Assembly (NCBI RefSeq): GCF_947497695.1
Contig: NZ_CANMHM010000009.1
Span: forward strand, 34,608-98,607
Length of the DNA: 64,000 bases
Direction: 5' to 3'
From: an uncultured Polaribacter sp.
GTDB taxonomy: Bacteria > Bacteroidota > Bacteroidia > Flavobacteriales > Flavobacteriaceae
Every line of letters starts with the position of its first letter. The stretch's first letter is position 1. Made by a program: the position numbers and the translations under genes. Of this stretch, positions 63,421-64,000 are shown one piece after another. The notes under the pieces are model-generated. The model had not been told where the DNA came from, ran no database searches, and saw only the letters and a list, made by a program, of their open reading frames with translations.

Positions 63421-63800
63421 TTTCATAAATAGTTCCTTTTTTCATTTCTCCTTAATCTTTCATTCATTATATAAAAACTCCGTTTTCGTGGCAAATTCCA
63501 TTTCAGAGTTTCCTCCTTATTTCTCATTTAGATTATGAGTAATAATTCCGCAAACGAGCTAAATTCCGCTTGAGTGAGTTTCCGAAGCAACATTCCGCCC
63601 GAGTAAATTTTCCAACTGCAAATAATTTTCCAAGTTTTATAAATTCCGCACACGTTTTCCTTAATTAAAAAACAGAAGAATTTCTCCGTAATTTGACTGT
63701 TTCACAACTCACTTTTTTATTCAGAGTTTGAGTGGTAATTCAGTTTTTTAAAATTATTCTTTAAAAACCCTTTTTTTGAAAATCAGCGGTCAATTCCGCC
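63421..63800. other. Gene-free stretch with repeated ATTCCGC words
   Basis: The word ATTCCGC occurs five times (63545, 63563, 63592, 63643, 63793). All six frames are interrupted by stops and no coding similarity is seen. It lies between the two hairpin repeat units. Confidence 0.5.
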
Positions 63801-63804
63801 ATTT

Positions 63805-63927
63805 TGGGCAACGTTGTTGTGTATGATTTGTTGCGTAAATTTAGCTAAAAATAACCAATAATTACAGACTTTTATGCGAGCGAGGTTTTTCGTAAGAAAA
63901 ACTTTGCAAGCAATAAATTATACACGG
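63805..63927 (+). repeat. Intergenic hairpin-bearing repeat unit B
   Basis: GTGTATGATTTGTTGC (63819-63834) pairs with GCAATAAATTATACAC (63910-63925) with 14 of 16 matches. Inside is the hairpin GTTTTTC-gtaa-GAAAAAC (63885-63902). Its start GGGCAACGTTG is an inverted copy of the end of unit A. Confidence 0.65.
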
Positions 63928-64000
63928 CTTAAGTTTGTCTTTTAATAAATTTGATAAAATAATAAGAAAGAATAAAAGAGAGAATTAAGGTTAATTTACA

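Noticed and set aside
63421..63800. A degraded protein gene between the terminal repeat units
   Set aside because: All frames are broken by frequent stops and no protein motif could be recognised, so only non-coding repeats are reported.
63392..63828. Integron attC sites
   Set aside because: The inverted ends GTTGCCC/GGGCAAC do not fit the RYYYAAC/GTTRRRY core boxes, and no integrase is visible in the window.
1..64000. tRNA, rRNA and CRISPR arrays
   Set aside because: All spacers above about 100 bases were read; no cloverleaf-like segments or regularly spaced identical repeats were found.

Overview
The window is a dense, AT-rich chromosomal segment from a member of Bacteroidota, almost certainly a Flavobacteriaceae bacterium of the Polaribacter/Tenacibaculum type. 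The evidence is an alternative complex III plus cytochrome oxidase operon, a protein with the gliding-motility type-B C-terminal sorting domain (type IX secretion), CarboxypepD_reg-TonB receptor architecture, TAnnTTTG-type -7 promoter boxes, no Shine-Dalgarno signals, and DUF3127, DUF1569 and PcrB-type genes typical of the group. I see no rRNA, tRNA, CRISPR, transposase or prophage genes.

Layout. 1-9704: respiratory operon actB(partial)-actC-actD-actE-actF-coxB-coxA, closed by a terminator. The complex oxidises menaquinol and passes electrons through the ActE haem to the CuA/haem-copper oxidase. 9814-10836: ruvB. 10907-14704: a sulfur unit (SulP permease, beta-lactamase-fold/double-rhodanese protein, rhodanese lipoprotein, HMA domain protein), closed by a terminator. 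14785-21955: a three-gene exported unit (TPR plus MORN-type repeats, an intact transglutaminase-like protein, and a paralogue that lacks the catalytic triad), bracketed by terminators. 22049-26846 (minus): thiamine uptake region with a TPP riboswitch, TonB receptor, frameshifted THI5-like binding protein, and nearby arfB and a PnuC/PnuT-type permease. 27035-28503: PcrB-type ether-lipid synthase and a phosphopantetheinyl transferase, divergent from ahcY. 30361-35755: nuclease, EamA permease, small exported protein, type IX secreted protein, DUF1569. 35787-48043 (minus): YifB ATPase, PEP carboxylase, TilS, fatty-acid hydroxylase, pabB, a two-barrel outer membrane protein with a PagL-like end, a lipoprotein, and lpdA. 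48267-49985: c-type haem protein and glycosyltransferase. 50064-54946 (minus): M3 peptidase and purE/purK separated by a RhuM-Fic/Doc gene. 54997-63121: Rieske-like lipoprotein without histidine ligands, greA, HIT, orphan histidine kinase, DUF3127 with an SSB-like tail, DUF1456, VTT protein, aat, RluA-type synthase and Sua5. 63122-64000 is non-coding and repeat-rich.

The most noteworthy signals are: a three-copy dispersed element whose central hairpin shows a compensatory base-pair change, one copy carrying a nested insertion; a TPP riboswitch whose P3 arm is filled with tandem repeats, upstream of a broken substrate-binding gene; the exported trio with its pseudo-transglutaminase; an 8-bp tandem repeat inside pabB; the Fic/Doc gene inside purEK; a DUF3127 protein ending like SSB; and TAnnTTTG boxes only 4-10 bases before several ATG codons, which suggests leaderless or nearly leaderless mRNAs.
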